Counted from the first letter of the stretch, positions 1-8,360 are shown. The stretch: 36,316 bases of DNA from Clostridium sp. ZS2-4 (GCF_026719745.1 NZ_JAPPRQ010000042.1:3482-39797); one strand, 5' to 3'. The notes: generated from the letters alone by a model not told the origin. Program-made: numbers and translations.

Positions 1-67
1 TGACATTTTAAGATTTATTTGAATAATTGTAAATGTATTTTTATTTCAATTACATTTTATCATATTT

Positions 68-101
68 AAAAAGGATGTACTCTTGCTGAGCCATCCTTTT
101 T
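68..101 (-). terminator. Intrinsic terminator after the ArsP-like permease
   Basis: A 10-bp inverted repeat (68-77 with 92-101, arm AAAAAGGATG) closes a 14-nt loop just past the permease stop. The A/T-rich arm ends give a U-run on either strand, so it may also stop transcription entering from the left. Confidence 0.75.
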
Positions 102-105
102 TAAC

Positions 106-1074
106 TTATATTATAAAATTAAATAGATATCCTGTAAATACTATTCCTATTCCAACTATAGCTACAAATATAGCTAATAGCTTGGGTTTTAACACTTGTT
201 TTAATAAAATCATTTCAGGTATGCTTAAAGCTGTTACTGCCATCATGAAGGAAAGCGCTGTTCCCATAGCAACTCCTGCTCTTGTAAGTTCACTAACAAG
301 AGGTATAACTCCTGCTGCATTTGAGTATAGAGGAATACCAAATGCCACTCCTATAAATACTGCAAATGGATTATCTTTTCCTGCATATTTGGCAAGAGCA
401 CCGCTTGGAATCCATCCATGCATGATACCACCAATTGCAATACCTACTATTACATAAATCCAAACCTTCTTTATTAAATCTCTTGTAAATATCCATGCGT
501 CTTTCAATCTTTCTTTCATTGTAGGATCTGGAATATCTATACAAGCATCTCCTACCTTCATTTCATAAACATAGCCTTCAACATATTTTTCTAGTTTAAG
601 CTTTCCTATAATTATACCACTGACTATAGCTATAATTTCCCCTGATGCTATATACATTAAAGCTATTTTCCATCCAAACAAACCATATAAAAGCCCTAAG
701 GCTACTTCATTTACCATAGGTGCAGCTATTAAATATGAGAATGTAACTCCAAGAGGGACTCCAGCTTCAACAAATCCTATAAAAAGCGGAACTGCCGAGC
801 ATGAACAAAATGGTGTTACAATTCCAAGTAAAGCTGCCAAAATATGTCCTACAAAAGTATTCCCTTTATTTTTAGCAAGTATCTTTCTCGTCTTTTCTGG
901 TGGAAAGAAGCTTCTGATAAAAGTAATTGCGTAAATAATCATTAACAACAATATAAATATCTTTATTGTATCAAAGAAAAAGAAATTTAAAGCACCACCT
1001 AAGTTTGATGCCTTATCAATTCCCATAACATTGTAAACTAGCCAATCTGCAAACCATTGAATTGGTGTAAACAT
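106..1074 (-). CDS. ArsP/DUF318-family membrane permease
   Basis: A 322-residue polytopic membrane protein with about eight to ten hydrophobic segments. The signature TPFCSCSAVPLF near residue 90 is the Cys-containing motif of the DUF318/ArsP family, whose studied members export trivalent organoarsenicals such as methylarsenite; related permeases may move other soft metals. A second conserved stretch, GIPLYSNAAGVIPL, lies in the C-terminal half, as expected for this two-repeat family. The start has an AGAGGA ribosome site about ten bases upstream. The gene follows the ferredoxin gene after 21 bp and is probably read from the same promoter at 1381-1409. Family assignment is firm; the substrate is inferred from the arsenic genes nearby. 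Confidence 0.85.
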   Translation of the reverse strand: MFTPIQWFADWLVYNVMGIDKASNLGGALNFFFFDTIKIFILLLMIIYAITFIRSFFPPEKTRKILAKNKGNTFVGHILAALLGIVTPFCSCSAVPLFIGFVEAGVPLGVTFSYLIAAPMVNEVALGLLYGLFGWKIALMYIASGEIIAIVSGIIIGKLKLEKYVEGYVYEMKVGDACIDIPDPTMKERLKDAWIFTRDLIKKVWIYVIVGIAIGGIMHGWIPSGALAKYAGKDNPFAVFIGVAFGIPLYSNAAGVIPLVSELTRAGVAMGTALSFMMAVTALSIPEMILLKQVLKPKLLAIFVAIVGIGIVFTGYLFNFII

Positions 1075-1095
1075 TTAATCACATCCTCTTAATAA

Positions 1096-1341
1096 TTAGT
1101 TTCCACAGCAGCACCCGCAGCTGCATCCATTATTTTCTTGTCCATTATCTCCAACATATTCAATTGCTCCTTGTGGACACTGTTTTGAACACCCTTTACA
1201 TCCTTGTACACATCCTTCTGGATTTACTACAATTGGATGTTCTCCTCTTTTTTCATAAACTCCATGAGTACAAAAATCAGCGCAAATTCCACATTCAACA
1301 CATTTTGCAATGTCTATTACTGGATACCATGTTTTTGACAT
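1096..1341 (-). CDS. Small 2x[4Fe-4S]-type ferredoxin with Cys-rich tail
   Basis: An 81-residue protein. CVECGICADFC (residues about 14-24) and CVQGCKGCSKQCP (about 44-56) are ferredoxin-type cluster motifs. The second carries an extra residue in the first Cys spacing, so full occupancy of two clusters is not certain. The last ten residues, CSCGCCCGN with its preceding glycine, hold five cysteines that no ferredoxin cluster needs; soft-metal or arsenic binding is my inference. The start is fixed by a GGGGG site seven bases upstream. It has its own consensus promoter with the shared ArsR-like operator, and the ArsP-like permease follows directly. A role as electron donor or metal carrier for the island is plausible but not shown. 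Confidence 0.85.
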   Translation of the reverse strand: MSKTWYPVIDIAKCVECGICADFCTHGVYEKRGEHPIVVNPEGCVQGCKGCSKQCPQGAIEYVGDNGQENNGCSCGCCCGN

Positions 1342-1356
1342 TATTAATCCCCCTAA

Positions 1357-1409
1357 ACTATATAAGTATTTTCTAATATAATTATATGCTTATATGTAAA
1401 AAGTGTCAA
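1357..1409 (-). promoter_or_regulatory. Promoter and ArsR-like operator of the ferredoxin-permease operon
   Basis: On the minus strand TTGACA (1404-1409) and TATAAT (1381-1386) are separated by exactly 17 bp. A 24-bp AT dyad at 1357-1380, beginning ACTATAT and ending TCTAATATA on the plus strand, directly follows the -10 and covers the expected transcription start. Near-identical sites occur at 1843, 4642 and 7028. Confidence 0.75.
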
Positions 1410-1524
1410 TAAAAACTAAAATTTATTCTGATCCTTCTGCCCACTCTATACTTTTATCCCACAACTAACACTTCTAATATTCTATCTGAACTAAATTTCA
1501 CTTTATAGTTATTAATACAACAAC

Positions 1525-1549
1525 AGCTTCCTATAATACATAGGAAGCT
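1525..1549 (-). terminator. Hairpin after the thioredoxin gene
   Basis: A 9-bp perfect inverted repeat (1525-1533 with 1541-1549, arm AGCTTCCTA) has a 7-nt loop and lies 26 bp past the thioredoxin stop. The sequence after it on the minus strand is only moderately U-rich (GTTGTTGTATT), so this is a weak terminator or an mRNA-end hairpin. The rest of the 1342-1575 gap holds the ferredoxin promoter and otherwise nothing I recognise. Confidence 0.5.
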
Positions 1550-1575
1550 ACTCTAAGTCTTAATATATTAAAATC

Positions 1576-1815
1576 TTATTTTTCGTCCTCTATAAGCTTT
1601 TTAATTTCTTCTACAGTACATACTTTTCCAAAAGCTTTAACCTTTTCATCTATTACAACAGCAGGTGTTCTCATTACTCCATATGCCATTATGTCTTTCA
1701 TATTTTCTACCTTTGTAACCTCTGCATCTACATTCATCTCTTTTACAGCTTTCTTAACATTTTCCTCTAACTTCTTACAATTTGTACAACCCATTCCTAA
1801 AACCTTAATCTTCAT
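1576..1815 (-). CDS. Small redox-active thioredoxin-fold protein (MTH895-like)
   Basis: A 79-residue protein. The start MKIKVLGMGCTNCKKL places a CxxC pair (C10, C13) at the end of the first strand, the pattern of the small archaeal-type thioredoxins that often accompany DUF318 permeases. VVIDEKVKAFGKV further on matches the strand before the last helix of the fold. I chose the ATG at 1815 because GGAGGT (1823-1828) is well spaced for it, whereas an in-frame ATG at 1836 would include that ribosome site. Expected role: a cytosolic thiol-disulfide or metal-binding partner of the permease. It has its own promoter with the shared operator. Confidence 0.85.
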   Translation of the reverse strand: MKIKVLGMGCTNCKKLEENVKKAVKEMNVDAEVTKVENMKDIMAYGVMRTPAVVIDEKVKAFGKVCTVEEIKKLIEDEK

Positions 1816-1842
1816 AATCATTACCTCCATAAACATTGTATA

Positions 1843-1876
1843 ACTATATTATAATATTCTAATATAATTATTTCAA
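1843..1876 (-). promoter_or_regulatory. Promoter and ArsR-like operator of the thioredoxin gene
   Basis: Minus strand TTGAAA (1871-1876) and TATAAT (1848-1853) are spaced by 17 bp. The 24-bp dyad at 1843-1866 overlaps the spacer and the -10 itself, so a bound repressor would exclude polymerase. It differs from the site at 4642 by a single base. Confidence 0.7.
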
Positions 1877-2024
1877 TCTTAAATGTTGTTTTATTTGTAA
1901 AATAATACTTTTTTGGTTTTCTATTATGGTAAAACCCATACCTGTTCCCCCTGTTTTTCTAAATCTCGAAGCTTCTCCTCTATAAAATCTTTCAAATATT
2001 AAGGGTAAAGCTTCACATATTATT
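1868..2024 (-). pseudogene. Remnant of a sensor histidine kinase C-terminus
   Basis: Reading the minus strand directly after the stop of the NapH-like gene, an open frame of about 50 codons encodes [12 protein letters not shown] followed by GGTGMGFTI. That is the F-box plus G2-box region of a HATPase_c domain, like the usual IFERFYRG...GGTGLGL of kinases. After this it diverges (no normal VKxIVxxHGG tail) and stops at 1868-1870. There is no start codon, H-box or N-box, so it is a fragment left after deletion. The thioredoxin promoter lies within its last codons, so the resistance genes seem to have been built around a broken two-component locus. Confidence 0.75.
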
Positions 2025-2025
2025 T

Positions 2026-3246
2026 TTAACTAACATTATCCTTTTTAGCTTTTTCAACAGCATTTTCTACTGCTTTTATTAATCTGGTACTGGTATTTGT
2101 AGCTCCAGATACAGCATCTACCTCTACAGATTGAGATGATATTATTTCCTTGGGAATTACTTTAAAAGGTCTTTGGCAATACTCCATAGATTCTTTATGA
2201 GATACTATTTCAATGGACATTATCTTATCTCTTTCTATAGTTACTTTAACTGTAATCTCTGGACGCTTTCCTACTGAAACTCCAGTATAAACTCCATCCT
2301 TATAGATTTTTTCTTTATCAGTACTCTTATAGTCATTCTCTTCTTTGGCACTGACTTTTATTTGTAACTCTTGTTTAGTTTGCAACTGCATATCTGATAC
2401 TGCTAATGTTTTTTCTAGAATATATTTAGATGAGTATATACTTAAAAATAAAATAAGTCCTATTAATACATATGTCATAGGTTTAATTTTTTGTTTCAGG
2501 ATACTGATTTTAAAATTACCTTTTGGACAATTTCCAACACATTTTAAACACCCTATACATTCTCCACTTTTAACCTTTTTTAACTTAGATATATTTATGC
2601 CCATAGAACAGTTTTTTGTACATAAATTGCATTTTCCGCAAGTATTGTTATCTCTAATAAGCCATGAGAACCTACCTTTTGATATTAAAGCTTGCACTGC
2701 TCCAAGAGGACATAAATATCTGCAAAAAAATCGTTCTATCAAAGCAGCTCCCAAGATAATAAATGCCAGTATCCCAAACTGCATAGGATGATGTTTTAAA
2801 ACTTGTGGAAGCATTCTTAATTCTGCAAAAGCATTCCATGGATTATACATATCTATTAAAGGCTCACTCTTTGTCCACCCCAAAATTATAATTAACGCTA
2901 GTATCACATATTTAAGGTATTTTAACACAGAATCTAATTTCTCATTCACTTTAAAATCAAGCCTAAATACTCTTTTAGATATATTAAAAATAAAATCATT
3001 TAATGCTCCAAAAGCACATAGCCATCCACAAAAAAATCTTCCTAAAACTAATACTAAAAATACTATTGTGACAATCGGCACTAGGGATGTGACAATATTT
3101 ACAGTTTCTAAATTTCCATTCATCGCACCCAAATAAATACTTTTCATTGAACTAAAAACTAAAGAAAATAACTCTGTAAAAAACACAAAAAATATAATTT
3201 GTATGAAAATTCTTGAAATTTTAATTCTATTTATATCCTTTTTCAT
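2026..3246 (-). CDS. NapH/NosR-like 4Fe-4S membrane protein fused to an FMN-binding domain
   Basis: A 406-residue protein. Membrane segments lie near residues 10-30, 45-65, 110-130, 155-175 and 255-275. Two [11 protein letters not shown] / [11 protein letters not shown] motifs (NapH/NosR/CcoG type) are followed by two ferredoxin motifs, [15 protein letters not shown] and [15 protein letters not shown]. After the last membrane segment, the C-terminal 90 residues form an FMN_bind domain with YKDGVYTG and [10 protein letters not shown], where a Thr of the SGAT motif is the site of covalent FMN attachment in Rnf/Nqr-type domains. It is expected to carry electrons across the membrane to an extracytoplasmic flavin. 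In this island it could drive redox handling of arsenicals; that link is inference. The start has an AGGAGG site. Confidence 0.85.
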   Translation of the reverse strand: MKKDINRIKISRIFIQIIFFVFFTELFSLVFSSMKSIYLGAMNGNLETVNIVTSLVPIVTIVFLVLVLGRFFCGWLCAFGALNDFIFNISKRVFRLDFKVNEKLDSVLKYLKYVILALIIILGWTKSEPLIDMYNPWNAFAELRMLPQVLKHHPMQFGILAFIILGAALIERFFCRYLCPLGAVQALISKGRFSWLIRDNNTCGKCNLCTKNCSMGINISKLKKVKSGECIGCLKCVGNCPKGNFKISILKQKIKPMTYVLIGLILFLSIYSSKYILEKTLAVSDMQLQTKQELQIKVSAKEENDYKSTDKEKIYKDGVYTGVSVGKRPEITVKVTIERDKIMSIEIVSHKESMEYCQRPFKVIPKEIISSQSVEVDAVSGATNTSTRLIKAVENAVEKAKKDNVS

Positions 3247-3347
3247 TTCTCCTCCTATTCATTTTTATAAATCAGTAATGCTATTAATTATTCTCTTTAT
3301 TGTATTATATAAATGTGAAGATTTTTTGTAGATTTATTGAATTAAAA

Positions 3348-3390
3348 AATAATAATCCCCCTATATTTTTACCATAGGAGGATTATTATT
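3348..3390 (-). terminator. Intrinsic terminator after the MFS gene
   Basis: A 17-bp arm pair (3348-3364 with 3374-3390) surrounds a 9-nt loop. The single mismatch is a G-U pair only when read on the minus strand, and a U-run follows on that strand. It lies 45 bp past the MFS stop. Confidence 0.85.
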
Positions 3391-3434
3391 AATCTAATGT
3401 AAGTATAGATTTTATTTATTAATAATTTCTTATT

Positions 3435-4604
3435 CTATGCATTTTTCCTTATTTTAATCGAGTTTATTACCATAAACGCTACTATTCCTACTATAAACAT
3501 AACTATGGAAGCAGTTAAAAAAATTCTGTTTATCCCAAAGCTATCAAGAATCTTTCTATTAACTAAAGTTCCTATTCCTCCACCTACAAACATATTAAAA
3601 GATGCTAGTGACATAGCTGTACCTCTTAATTTAGGCATAATTTGTTGTGCTGTGTTTACTAAAGTAGATTGGAATAAAACAAAAGCTAATCCAAATCCAA
3701 ATAAAGTAACAGCTATTGTTATAGTTGAGTTTGACAAAGATAATCCCATTAGAGATACACTACCTAAAATACCTGCAAACAAAAGAAATTTCTTTCCAAT
3801 TTTCTGTCTTATAACTCCAGATTTTCTTCCTCCAACTACTGTTGATACACCAAATACTGATAATATCAAGCCAACAATGAAAATATTATGTCCTGTTACA
3901 TTCTTTACAAATTCCCCTGAATAAGTAAAGCTACCGAAAACACTAAATCCTACAAAAAATATAATACTTACTATTTTAACTAATTGTTTATTTCCAAGGG
4001 CTTCTCCATATACTTTTCCATAATTCAATTTATCAATAACCCCATCACTCTTTTCTAATATCTTCAACATAACTAAAGCTGTTATAAATTCTGCAATTCC
4101 ATAAACAAGATAAACAGTTCTCCAAGAACCTATATACGCAAGTCCTCCTCCTATAGCCGTAGCCGAAGCCCCTCCTAAAAACATCATACCCATTACTTTT
4201 CCTATTACATTTTGCCTATTTGAATCATCAAAACTTTCACCAATCAAAGCCATAGTTACCGGGAAAATTCCTGCACCAAAAGCTCCATTTATAGCACGAA
4301 TCATTACTAGTGATTTAAGATTGAATGCTAAAGCACCTAAACAACTAAAAATTGCTGTTCCAAAAGCTGCTATTTTAATAACCTTAGTTTTTCCAAATCT
4401 ATCTCCTAAAGGCCCAAATATAATTGTGAAAAATCCAAAAGAAAGCATATAAGCCGTTACAGAAATAGCTGCACTACCAATACTTATATTTAAATCTTTT
4501 GCAATATCAATAAGTAATGGTGCAGCCGCATAGTTATCTCCATTTGCCCAAAATGCCATAATACCAAGTATAAAAAGCATTTTGCCTAAATTTTTATTTT
4601 TCAT
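3435..4604 (-). CDS. MFS transporter (drug/H+ antiporter-like)
   Basis: A 389-residue protein with twelve predicted membrane helices. The loop between helices 2 and 3 carries GPLGDRFGKTKVIK, the MFS signature GxxxDRxGRR/K, and a shorter version (KSGVIRQKIGKK) follows helix 8. The length and motifs fit the 12-TM DHA1 exporters. It is unlike ArsJ in having no GAPDH gene beside it, so export of an arsenical is only suggested by its operator, which is shared with arsR and the thioredoxin gene. GGGAGG lies upstream of the ATG, and a strong terminator follows. Confidence 0.85.
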   Translation of the reverse strand: MKNKNLGKMLFILGIMAFWANGDNYAAAPLLIDIAKDLNISIGSAAISVTAYMLSFGFFTIIFGPLGDRFGKTKVIKIAAFGTAIFSCLGALAFNLKSLVMIRAINGAFGAGIFPVTMALIGESFDDSNRQNVIGKVMGMMFLGGASATAIGGGLAYIGSWRTVYLVYGIAEFITALVMLKILEKSDGVIDKLNYGKVYGEALGNKQLVKIVSIIFFVGFSVFGSFTYSGEFVKNVTGHNIFIVGLILSVFGVSTVVGGRKSGVIRQKIGKKFLLFAGILGSVSLMGLSLSNSTITIAVTLFGFGLAFVLFQSTLVNTAQQIMPKLRGTAMSLASFNMFVGGGIGTLVNRKILDSFGINRIFLTASIVMFIVGIVAFMVINSIKIRKNA

Positions 4605-4634
4605 ACTTTATCCCTCCCAAATCCATTTATCAAA

Positions 4635-4699
4635 TTATATCACTATATTACAATATTCTAATATAGTGATATAATAATATATTATATGCTATTTGTCAA
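4635..4699 (-). promoter_or_regulatory. Promoter and extended ArsR-like operator of the MFS gene
   Basis: Minus strand TTGACA (4694-4699) and TATTAT (4671-4676) are 17 bp apart. A perfect 16-bp inverted repeat (4635-4650 with 4659-4674, 8-bp spacer) overlaps the -10 and start region; the shared 24-bp motif is its core at 4642-4665. This is the most symmetrical of the four copies. Confidence 0.75.
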
Positions 4700-4720
4700 C
4701 ATTTAGTAACACATACAAAA

Positions 4721-4747
4721 AAAACACTAGAAAATTTCCAGTGTTTT
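4721..4747 (-). terminator. Intrinsic terminator of the arsR-acr3-phosphoesterase run
   Basis: Arms 4721-4733 and 4735-4747 (AAAACACT and AGTGTTTT at their ends) form a hairpin. The one mismatch becomes a G-U pair on the minus strand, and an A-tract to the left gives a U-run there. It lies 16 bp past the phosphoesterase stop. Confidence 0.8.
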
Positions 4748-4762
4748 TAATATTTTTTTCTT

Positions 4763-5476
4763 TTAACCTCTGCCAGTCCTTATAAGTTCAGCAAACTCCT
4801 TTGGAAGTCCTGCTTCTTCTATGGCTTTTGCTGTCTTTTCAAAGTCATAAGGTACTTCAATAATATCTACTTCTACCTCATCTTTGTTTATATCTACAAA
4901 TACATAATTAGCATCAGGTTTACCTGTCTTTGACTTTCCAATGCTTCCTGCATTAATAAGCATTTTTTCTCCATACATCTTATAATAAGGCTTGTGAGTA
5001 TGACCACAAACTAAAATATCTTCTGTAAAATACTTCATAACCTCTTCTGCTTCTTCTGAATTTTCTTTTAAATATTCATTGATTCTTCTTGGACTTCCAT
5101 GGACAAAAGTTATCTCTTTCCCTTCAAATATAAATTTTATTTCACTTGGAAGTCTTCTTAAATATTTCCTGTTTTCCTCACTTGTATTTTCTATTGTCCA
5201 GCTTAGAGAGGCAGCTGCATTTTCTGCATCCTTAGGATCAGGATAATCACATCCACAAGCAATTCTTATATTACCTACTGCATCATCATAGTTACCCATA
5301 ATAGTTAGTATATTCTCTTTTCTTATCAAATCAATTACTTCATTTGGAAAAGTACAGTATCCTACTAAATCCCCAACGCATACAGTTAAATCTACATTCC
5401 TATTGTGTATATCCTTTAAAACTTCCTCCAAAGCATAGATATTGCTGTGTATATCTGATATTACTGCTATTTTCAC
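4763..5476 (-). CDS. Calcineurin-like metallophosphoesterase (YfcE/MJ0936-type)
   Basis: A 237-residue cytosolic protein with all family metal motifs in order: SDIHSN near residue 7, GDLVGYC near 35, GNYDDA near 60, HGSPR near 125 and CGHTHKPYY near 155. These place two divalent metals for phosphoester cleavage. The family includes phosphodiesterases and protein phosphatases, and the substrate cannot be read from sequence. Translation starts at a GTG (5474-5476) after AAGGAGG. It lies 80 bp past acr3 with no terminator between, so it is probably cotranscribed with arsR-acr3; a direct arsenic role is not established. Confidence 0.88.
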   Translation of the reverse strand: MKIAVISDIHSNIYALEEVLKDIHNRNVDLTVCVGDLVGYCTFPNEVIDLIRKENILTIMGNYDDAVGNIRIACGCDYPDPKDAENAAASLSWTIENTSEENRKYLRRLPSEIKFIFEGKEITFVHGSPRRINEYLKENSEEAEEVMKYFTEDILVCGHTHKPYYKMYGEKMLINAGSIGKSKTGKPDANYVFVDINKDEVEVDIIEVPYDFEKTAKAIEEAGLPKEFAELIRTGRG

Positions 5477-5556
5477 AGGTGTTTCCTCCTTATATTCTCA
5501 TGTCATGCTAATATTTTTTATATCAATTCTGCTGAATCAATATTTTCATTTGTAAT

Positions 5557-6618
5557 TTATTCTTGTGGAAACCAATCTTTTGTTTTATTTGCTATCTTAA
5601 CTAATGCAAGCATTACGGGTACTTCTACTAATACTCCTACCACTGTCGCAACTGCCGCACCTGACTTTAGTCCAAATAATGAAATTGCAACTGCTACTGC
5701 CAGTTCAAAGAAATTACTTGCTCCAATTAAAGCAGAAGGTGCTGCTACAGCTCTATTAATTTTCCACTTTCTTGACCACAAGTATCCAATGAAAAATATG
5801 AAAAATGTCTGTATTATTAAAGGAATAGCAATCAATACTATATGCAGTGGATTACTTAAAATAACATTTCCCTGAAAAGAAAATATAATTATTAAAGTTA
5901 AAAGAAGTCCTACAATAGTTATCTTGCCTAATTTTTTAATAAATACATTTTCAAGCCAGTCTAGACCCTTAGCTTTTATCAATTTAGTTCTAGTAACATA
6001 CCCAAATACAAGTGGAATTAATACAAATAGCACTACCGATAATATAACTGTATCTATAGGTACTGCTACATTACTGACCTTTAGTAAAAACATAACTATT
6101 GGTGCAAAAGCAAACAATATAATCAAATCATTAACTGCTACCTGTACTAAAGTATATATGGGATCTCCATTAGTGAGATAACTCCAAACAAACACCATAG
6201 CAGTACATGGTGCTGCTCCCAATAAGACAGCTCCTGCCACATATTCTGTTCCAAGGTTTTCTGGAATTATTCCTGCAAATAACACTTTTAAGAATAGCCA
6301 TGCAAAAAAATACATAGTAAAAGGTTTTATAATCCAATTAACAACCAAAGTTATAAATAATCCTTTTGGTTTCTTTCCAACATCTTTGATACTGCTAAAA
6401 TCAATTTGAATCATCATAGGGTAAATCATAAGCCATATTAAAACAGCAACTGGAATTGAAACTTGAGCATATTCAAACTTGCTCAAAGTTTCTGGAAACT
6501 GTGGTATAAACTTTCCAATCATAACTCCGATTACAATGCATATTGCTACCCATAAAGTTAAATACCTCTCAAATAATCCTAAATTTCTTTCTTTTATAGC
6601 TGAATTTTTACTATTCAT
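5557..6618 (-). CDS. acr3: Acr3-family arsenite efflux transporter
   Basis: A 353-residue, ten-helix membrane protein of the BASS superfamily. GAAPCTAMVFVWSYL contains the conserved Cys needed for arsenite transport in Acr3 proteins, and APSALIGASNFFELAVAVAI matches the second discontinuous helix. It exports As(III), and probably Sb(III), using the proton-motive force. I placed the start at the ATG at 6618: GGAGG abuts an upstream in-frame ATG (6624) with no spacing, while the second ATG has a normal six-base gap. It follows arsR by 18 bp and is coexpressed with it. Confidence 0.93.
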   Translation of the reverse strand: MNSKNSAIKERNLGLFERYLTLWVAICIVIGVMIGKFIPQFPETLSKFEYAQVSIPVAVLIWLMIYPMMIQIDFSSIKDVGKKPKGLFITLVVNWIIKPFTMYFFAWLFLKVLFAGIIPENLGTEYVAGAVLLGAAPCTAMVFVWSYLTNGDPIYTLVQVAVNDLIILFAFAPIVMFLLKVSNVAVPIDTVILSVVLFVLIPLVFGYVTRTKLIKAKGLDWLENVFIKKLGKITIVGLLLTLIIIFSFQGNVILSNPLHIVLIAIPLIIQTFFIFFIGYLWSRKWKINRAVAAPSALIGASNFFELAVAVAISLFGLKSGAAVATVVGVLVEVPVMLALVKIANKTKDWFPQE

Positions 6619-6636
6619 TCCCATCCTCCATAAATA

Positions 6637-6999
6637 TTATTTCTTGCAATTCTTAGTTAAATCCTCACAACTCATTCCACTTTTCTTAAATTCCTTTAGT
6701 TTTTCCAAATCTTCTTTACACTTCTCAATTTTCTCTAGCTCACCATATAGAAATGTTTTTATAAAAGGGTGTTTGTCTAGGGTATCTTTATTAATTTCAT
6801 AATAAACCCATTGAGCGTTCTTTTCTGATTTTATTATTTCTTCTCCTTTTAATTTATTCAAATGCCTGGAAGCGTTTGATTGAGTTATTTCAAGTACATG
6901 TTCTATTTCACAAACACATAATTTTTCATCCTTAAGCAAATTCAGTATTCTAATTCTTGTTTCATCTGATAGCGCTTTTATGATACTTACTATTTTCAC
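6637..6999 (-). CDS. arsR: ArsR/SmtB-family arsenic-sensing repressor
   Basis: A 120-residue winged-helix repressor. KLCVCEIEHVL carries the As(III)-binding Cys pair (C28, C30) in helix 3, the type 1 ArsR site, and QSNASRHLNKLKGEEII is the recognition helix and wing. The extended C-terminus adds further cysteines (residues about 95, 111 and 118), which could be extra ligands. The start is a GTG after AGGAGG. By family knowledge the apo-dimer represses and As(III) releases it. A matching 24-bp dyad lies in its own promoter and in three others in this window, so it probably governs the whole island. Confidence 0.93.
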   Translation of the reverse strand: MKIVSIIKALSDETRIRILNLLKDEKLCVCEIEHVLEITQSNASRHLNKLKGEEIIKSEKNAQWVYYEINKDTLDKHPFIKTFLYGELEKIEKCKEDLEKLKEFKKSGMSCEDLTKNCKK

Positions 7000-7027
7000 C
7001 TTTGTTCCTCCTGTATTATTATATTAT

Positions 7028-7051
7028 TATATTCACTTATACTCATATAGT
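7028..7051 (-). promoter_or_regulatory. ArsR-like operator upstream of arsR
   Basis: This 24-bp AT dyad begins ACTATAT and ends AATATA on the minus strand. It shares the outer half-sites with the three sites at 1357, 1843 and 4642 but differs in the centre. It lies 29 bp upstream of the GTG, with a TATAAT-like stretch next to it, as expected for autoregulation. Confidence 0.6.
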
Positions 7052-7181
7052 ACCATTGAAAATTTTAAAATACAATTATTTTTATGTAAAATACATGTTA
7101 ATTGAAAAATTGGTGGTTAGAAATTATATACCTTGCTTGGTTTTCTTCAAACATCTATAAAGTAATCATCACTTTAACAAA

Positions 7182-7227
7182 TATAAAAGCCACAAGCGAG
7201 TAATTTTAAATGCTTGCGGCTTTTATA
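7182..7227 (-). terminator. Intrinsic terminator after the HD-GYP gene
   Basis: A 16-bp arm pair (7182-7197 with 7212-7227) has a 14-nt loop. The one mismatch is G-U on the minus strand, and the outer TTTTATA gives the U-rich end. It lies 13 bp past the HD-GYP stop. Confidence 0.85.
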
Positions 7228-7239
7228 ACATTAGCTATA

Positions 7240-8226
7240 TTATAATACAATTTTTTCAATAAATAATGTCAGGTTGTCCATTAAACTATATATAACAGGA
7301 TTTCCATTCTGTATAACTCCTATCATAGGTCTTGTAGGAAAATTTTTATTTTGTAAAACTACAACACCTTCCATACCATTGTTCAATCTTACATATAATC
7401 CATTTGGATAACAATATATAGAATTAGTAAAAGTTTTATATATTTCACTATCAAATTTCTCTCCTGCTAATGCAGTTATATATTCCATTGCTTCACTAGG
7501 CAATCTGAATTTCTTTGACTCTAGCAAATTAGTATATTCATTGCATAATGAAATTATTTTTGAAAACTCGTGAATTTTGTCTCCCTTTACTTTTTCAGGG
7601 TATCCTGTACCATCTTCATATTCGTGATGATGTAAAATGCACATATATGACGTAACTGGTATTCGACTTCCCATTTTTATTACATTATATCCTGTTTTGC
7701 AGTGGTTTTCATTATTTTCCAACAGTTTTCCCACATCATGCAGCAAAGCACCTGCCGCTAATTTTTCAAGTTTGCTCTCATCATAATTTTTATTTATTCC
7801 AATCATTACTGAAAGTAAAGCTACATTAATACAATGACTAATTAACTTTGAATCTTCATCTTTTTCTCCAAGGTTATTTAATAAAAATGAGTTTTCTGAT
7901 ACATCTATATTTTTAATTATTTTATCAACAATATTTGTAATTCTATTCTCGTCAACCGTATTATTCTTCTTTATATTGTCAAATACATTTTTCAGCTCAT
8001 TTGTTATTTCAATCCTTATTGGTGTTTTCAACAGTTCCCTTAAATTAACACCATCATTTTCATCTTGAATATAAACAGTATCTATGCCTACATTTTTTAA
8101 TACTTTTATATTTTTTTCATTTAAAGTTAAACCTTTTTTTGCATAAACCATACCATTTGATAAATAAATGGACATAGCCAATTCTTTTCCTATTATTTTT
8201 TCATTCAACAAAACAAGTCTCATCAT
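7240..8226 (-). CDS. HD-GYP domain protein, probable c-di-GMP phosphodiesterase
   Basis: A 328-residue cytosolic protein. The HD pair is in LLHDVGK (H163, D164) and the diagnostic HHExxDGxGYP is intact at residues 200-210, so the active site should hydrolyse c-di-GMP. The N-terminal 110 residues have a short strand-rich start like other clostridial HD-GYP proteins (MRLVLLNEKIIGKELAMSIY) and no receiver domain; the C-terminal 70 residues resemble the small beta domain found after HD-GYP in this group. GGGG lies ahead of two adjacent ATGs (8226, 8223); I keep the first. It is monocistronic, with its own terminator, and the partner cyclases are not in this window. Confidence 0.88.
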   Translation of the reverse strand: MMRLVLLNEKIIGKELAMSIYLSNGMVYAKKGLTLNEKNIKVLKNVGIDTVYIQDENDGVNLRELLKTPIRIEITNELKNVFDNIKKNNTVDENRITNIVDKIIKNIDVSENSFLLNNLGEKDEDSKLISHCINVALLSVMIGINKNYDESKLEKLAAGALLHDVGKLLENNENHCKTGYNVIKMGSRIPVTSYMCILHHHEYEDGTGYPEKVKGDKIHEFSKIISLCNEYTNLLESKKFRLPSEAMEYITALAGEKFDSEIYKTFTNSIYCYPNGLYVRLNNGMEGVVVLQNKNFPTRPMIGVIQNGNPVIYSLMDNLTLFIEKIVL

Positions 8227-8360
8227 CTGTTCCCCTTTTTTATAAAATAACTATCACAAACAAAAACTTAAATTATACAGAATTAATTTATAACTATTCA
8301 ATCAATGTTTTTGTATATTTATATATATCGATGGTATAACTTTAAAATTTAACTTAATTA

